From Coix lacryma-jobi var. lacryma-jobi (taxonomy: Eukaryota > Streptophyta > Magnoliopsida > Poales > Poaceae), in the NCBI GenBank assembly GCA_009763385.1, contig CM019825.1:17243621-17307620 (forward strand): 64,000 nt of DNA, given 5' to 3'. The notes under the pieces were generated by a model. It was not told the origin of the DNA, did not search any database, and was given only the letters and a program-made list of their open reading frames with translations. Positions 60,791 through 64,000 of the stretch are shown piece by piece. How positions within the stretch are numbered: the stretch's first letter is position 1; every line of letters begins with the position of its first letter. A program made the translations under genes and the position numbers.

Positions 60791-60820
60791 AAAGAAAGAA
60801 AGAAAGAAAGAAAGAAAGAA
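60791..60820. repeat. (AAAG)n microsatellite
   Basis: About seven uninterrupted AAAG/GAAA units. Confidence 0.95.
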
Positions 60821-61040
60821 TATAATGGATAAATTCTAATCTATATAATTTGCGACTCCCTTGGTTCCAAATTAAAAGTCGTTTTATTTTTTTGCTACAT
60901 TTATTTTAGGATACTAGGTAGCGTGCATATTAGTTATCGTTTCTGTATAATTTATTTTATCACGCACTCTCTCCATACACATATTAGTTATCGTTTTAGA
61001 CAAGATTTGAGTCAAGCATTGAGAATATAAATCATCAATA

Positions 61041-61299
61041 CTCCCTCCGTCCACAAATGATGTTCGTATTAGACTAGTCAAAAAGTCAAACTTTAAAAAT
61101 TTTGACCAACAATTAATCAAATTGTATAAAAGTTTAGAGTATAAAACTTACATTAATAGATTCGTGTTAAAAGTGTCTCTAAGATGCTATTAAGTTTTTA
61201 GCCACCAACTTTATATTATAAGAGAAATTAATGGTCAAAGTATATTTTGTATGAGTTTTTGACTAGTCTAATACGAATATCATTTGTGGACAGAGGGAG
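61041..61299. mobile_element. Stowaway-type MITE (259 bp)
   Basis: CTCCCTCCGTCCACAAATGA...TCATTTGTGGACAGAGGGAG with TA at 61039-61040 and 61300-61301. Flanking sequence on both sides looks like an older, decayed element of similar kind. Confidence 0.88.
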
Positions 61300-61381
61300 T
61301 AACTATTAAGTTTCTAAATTTATAAATATAAAAATTATATAAATAGATTTGTCTTAAAAAAAATACTTTCATAAAAGTACG

Positions 61382-61735
61382 CTCCCTCCTTATCAAAAAT
61401 AGATGTCGTCTTGGATAAGGTTTGAGTTAAACATGAGAATATAAATCATGAATAACTTTTAAATTATTGAGTTTAGAGATGTAAAAAAATATATAAATAA
61501 ATTTGTCTTAAAAAGTACTTTCATAAAAATATACATATATCACTTTACAATATTTTTTTTTTAAAAAAACAAGTGGTTAAAGTTATAATTTGGAGACCAT
61601 GCCACTATCATAAACGACATCTAAAAACGATACAGAGAAAGTACATATATCACTTTTTATAAATATTTTTATGAAAACAATAGGTCAAAATAGTGTTTTG
61701 AACACCCTATCGTTATAATATAGGTACGGAGGGAG
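61382..61735. mobile_element. degenerate Stowaway-like MITE
   Basis: CTCCCTCCTTATC at the left and GGTACGGAGGGAG at the right are imperfect inverted ends; TA follows on the right, but the left TA is displaced. Borders are uncertain. Confidence 0.5.
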
Positions 61736-61976
61736 TACGCGGTGCCGCATGGAGCGCGTCTAACCGATCCATGCATCATGCATGTGTGTACAGTACAGTA
61801 CTCGAGATCGAGTGGATCCAAGTACGTACATACTACTCCCTCCGTCCCTGCTACTCCCTCCGTCCCTAAAAAAAATGTCATCGTGGGATGGTGGAATTTT
61901 TGCATTTTGATCCTTTTTTTAAACTTTTTTTGCAAATAGACCCCGTAGAAAACTTTGTCCAGAAATGAGACAAAAG

Positions 61977-62269
61977 CTCGGCGTCACGGCACTTGACGCC
62001 GAGGTACAATGGCTCGGCATCATTTCAGATGACGCCGAGGTGTGCCACGTCTACGGTTGTCGTTGCATCGTGGCGTTGCGGGACCCACGGGGCTCGCCGT
62101 CAAAGGGAATGACACCGAGATGCAGGACCAAGGCGTCGCTTCCTTTGACGTCGAGCCTTGACACATCAGCCCTACCCGGGGTCGAACTGACACGGCGGGC
62201 CCAGAGCTCGGCGTCACGTCCCTTAACGCCGAGGTATGTTACCTCGGCGTCACCCGACGTGACGCCGAG
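61977..62269. repeat. six 27-bp hairpins, left arm
   Basis: Hairpin units at 61977-62003, 62013-62039, 62093-62119, 62129-62155, 62207-62233 and 62243-62269. Units 1, 2, 5 and 6 have near-perfect 10-bp stems around a 7-base loop; units 3 and 4 are more degenerate but keep the 27-base length. Confidence 0.9.
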
Positions 62270-62765
62270 CTTTGGCGCCATAAAGGCCGAGCGGCCGCGC
62301 CTAGCTCTATATATGAAGCAGGTAAATGAAGTATCCGATGTACATTTCCAATCAACAGTAAAAAAAAATTACACTGAAACCCTAGAATAGTACAACTGCT
62401 AACAGTAAAATCAACAGTTCAATAGGTAAAACAGTACATAATACGCACAACATATTACAAGAAAATACATAGATGAGCAATACGATGATTATTTCAAAAG
62501 AAAAATGAACACAACACTGTAAAAATACTACCAACCAACACAGTCTAGAAAATATAACTAAAAAAATGAACATAGAGTGAACGAATCATAGATCAGGTAT
62601 AAGCTGATGAACAGAAACACTAACAAAATTAAAACAAGATCAGAGAGAGAGAGGGGAAAAAGAGAGAAGTGAGGGAGAGCTCACCTTTTCACGCCAAAAG
62701 AGAGAGGGGGGGAAGAGAGAGCAGGAGAAGCTGGGCGCGGCCGCGCGGCCTTTTTGGCGCCAAAG

Positions 62766-62999
62766 CTCGGCGTCACGTCGGGTGACGCCGAGGTAACATA
62801 CCTCGGCGTTAAGGGGCGTGACGCCGAGCTCTGGGCCCGCCGTGTCAGTTCGACCCCGGTTAGGGCTGATGTGTCAAGGCTCGACGTCAAAGGAAGCGAC
62901 GCATTGGTCCTGCAAGTCGTCGTTGACGTGGCACACCTCGGCGTCATCTGAAATGACGCCGAGCCATTGTACCTCGGCGTCAAGTGCCGTGACGCCGAG
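62766..62999. repeat. five 27-bp hairpins, right arm
   Basis: Mirror units at 62766-62792, 62802-62828, 62880-62906, 62937-62963 and 62973-62999. The partner of left unit 3 is missing because about 80 bases differ or are deleted at 62907-62936. Confidence 0.9.
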
Positions 63000-63295
63000 C
63001 TTTTATCTCATTTCTGGACAAAGTTTTCTACGGGGTCTATTTGCAAAAAAAGTTTTAAAAAAAGGCCAAAATGCAAAAAATCCACCCGTGGGATGCGTGC
63101 CACAGGTTTGACTCAATTTATAGAAAATACGTGCAATATTTAAATCTTCAAAAAAATTTGTTAAAAAACTAGATTCAAAGATCTTTCTAATGATACTAAT
63201 TATGTACCATAACTACTAATATTTTTTAATATATAAATGGTCAAAATTGTTTTCTCGAGAAGCGAAACGACACTATTTTAGGGACGGAGGGAGTA

Positions 63296-63830
63296 GCTTG
63301 CAATTGCACGGGCTTGCGTTCCTATCTAGGTCCTCTATCGATGCTCGCTCTTTTTTCCCACGCTAAGATATGGAGGAAACGATATCATCATATCGTTGAA
63401 TCGAGTGCCTTGCGCGTTCTGCTATAGGAGTATATGCGATCTTGAAATGATATCATTGCGTGTGCTCTAGCTAGTTTGTTCCTCACAAACAGTACTACTT
63501 TGAAGATGCGGAAGATTCGATCTTGTTGGCAAAAACCTCCGTAGCTACTAGCCTACTACTACTATGCTGAATTATCCCGATACTTCAACATCACCTCGTA
63601 TCCCGTATTCGATACGTATTCACGAATCCATATCTGATACTTCAATACACTACTATTCCATTAGTTTTTTTTAAAAAAAAAACTTACGTATTCACGTATT
63701 TGTATCCAGCCGATACGGGATACACGTATCTGTATCCATGCTGCATAGCTACTACGTGGGGTAGCTGCGCCTGCAGTTGGCAAATTTGCATACTCGGTGG
63801 TCCCACTCGATCTCCCACTAGCCAAATACA
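63296..63830. other. unassigned region with GATACG-rich inverted segments
   Basis: No gene. From 63592 to 63745 the words CGTATCC, GATACG and ACGTATTCACG recur in both orientations, suggesting a degenerate palindromic element. Confidence 0.4.
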
Positions 63831-64000
63831 GGCTTGTTTAGTTTACCCCAATTTTGCAAAATTGATAACATTCCCCGTCACATCAATCGTTAAATATATG
63901 CAAGAAAAATTAAATGTAGGTAAAAAAATAACTAATTGTACTTTTGGTATGTACATGTCGAGACGAATCTTTGGAGTTTACGTAGTCCATATAAACTTAA
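63831..64000. mobile_element. Tourist-like MITE, cut by window end
   Basis: GGCTTGTTTAGTTTACC and the following AT-rich sequence with GTCGAGACGAATCT-like words resemble the left part of the 47825-48165 MITE. The right end is outside the window. Confidence 0.5.

Larger units (their letters stand above)
61890..63086. mobile_element. fold-back element with hairpin-array inverted arms (1197 bp)
   Basis: Ends GGTGGAATTTTTGC and GCAAAAAATCCACC, flanked by CGTGGGAT (61882-61889, 63087-63094; a ninth base G also matches). The arms, about 61890-62290 and 62745-63086, are long inverted repeats of each other. Each contains a series of 27-bp imperfect palindromes, CTCGGCGTCA-N7-TGACGCCGAG. The 450-bp centre is AT-rich, holds a CTATATAT and has no clear gene. 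An 8-9 bp duplication is compatible with hAT or Mutator-like mobilisation. No transposase is encoded. Confidence 0.88.
61854..63293. mobile_element. Stowaway-type MITE split by a fold-back element
   Basis: CTCCCTCCGTCCCTAAA at 61854 and TTTTAGGGACGGAGGGAG ending 63293, with TA at 61852-61853 and 63294-63295. Without the inner element and one duplication the MITE is about 235 bases. A second CTCCCTCCGTCCCTG copy lies just left at 61836. Confidence 0.85.

Noticed and set aside
1..64000. CRISPR arrays, operons or bacterial ribosome-binding sites
   Set aside because: The window is plant nuclear DNA with introns and LTR retrotransposons; none of these applies.

Overview
The window is nuclear DNA of a flowering plant, almost certainly a grass and probably a panicoid. 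Four things point that way: nested Ty3/gypsy and Ty1/copia retrotransposons, Stowaway-type (TA target, CTCCCTCCGTCC ends) and Tourist-type (TAA target) MITEs, GT-AG introns in both host genes, and GC-rich 5' exons. There are no prokaryotic features.

Positions 1-26463 are the 3' part of one large Ty3/gypsy element of the Tat lineage on the + strand. It runs from reverse transcriptase/RNase H through integrase, then a spliced antisense gene encoding a 'putative gypsy type transposon' (Pfam Transposase_28-like) protein, to the 3' LTR at 25254-26463. Two younger insertions split it. A complete SIRE/Maximus-type copia element lies on the - strand at 1670-12074 (target duplication ATCGG). A 5.65 kb TG...CA segment at 17352-23003 (duplication TTTCC) has no recognisable coding and looks like a giant solo LTR or a non-autonomous element. 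Just right of the gypsy LTR is a Helitron 3' terminus (26567). A second, related copia element (28442-38824, + strand, duplication GTTGG) sits inside an older short LTR-like sequence (28436-39251). Both copia elements have 2 kb LTRs, an iMet-tRNA primer site, gag and pol, and a few coding lesions.

From about 39.3 kb to 54.8 kb the DNA is gene-bearing. Ribosomal protein eL42 (43639-45052, + strand, four exons) has Site II and telo-box promoter motifs. A small GTPase of the SGP1/Spg1 type (48976-51895, - strand, six exons) follows; its last exon appears shifted by one base. Small elements lie among and beside them: a tRNA-derived SINE, Stowaway, Tourist and hAT MITEs, an RNase H-like relic and a 37-base poly-G tract.

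From 54798 to 59567 is a complete hAT transposon with an 8-bp target duplication. Its seven-exon transposase reads through in frame except for one TAG codon, and its ends carry dense palindromic subterminal repeats. The last 4 kb are a nest of MITEs. It includes a 1.2 kb fold-back element (61890-63086) whose inverted arms are built from arrays of 27-bp hairpins; this is the most unusual structure in the window.

Gene models were built by hand from open frames, splice signals and family knowledge. No alignment or database search was run.
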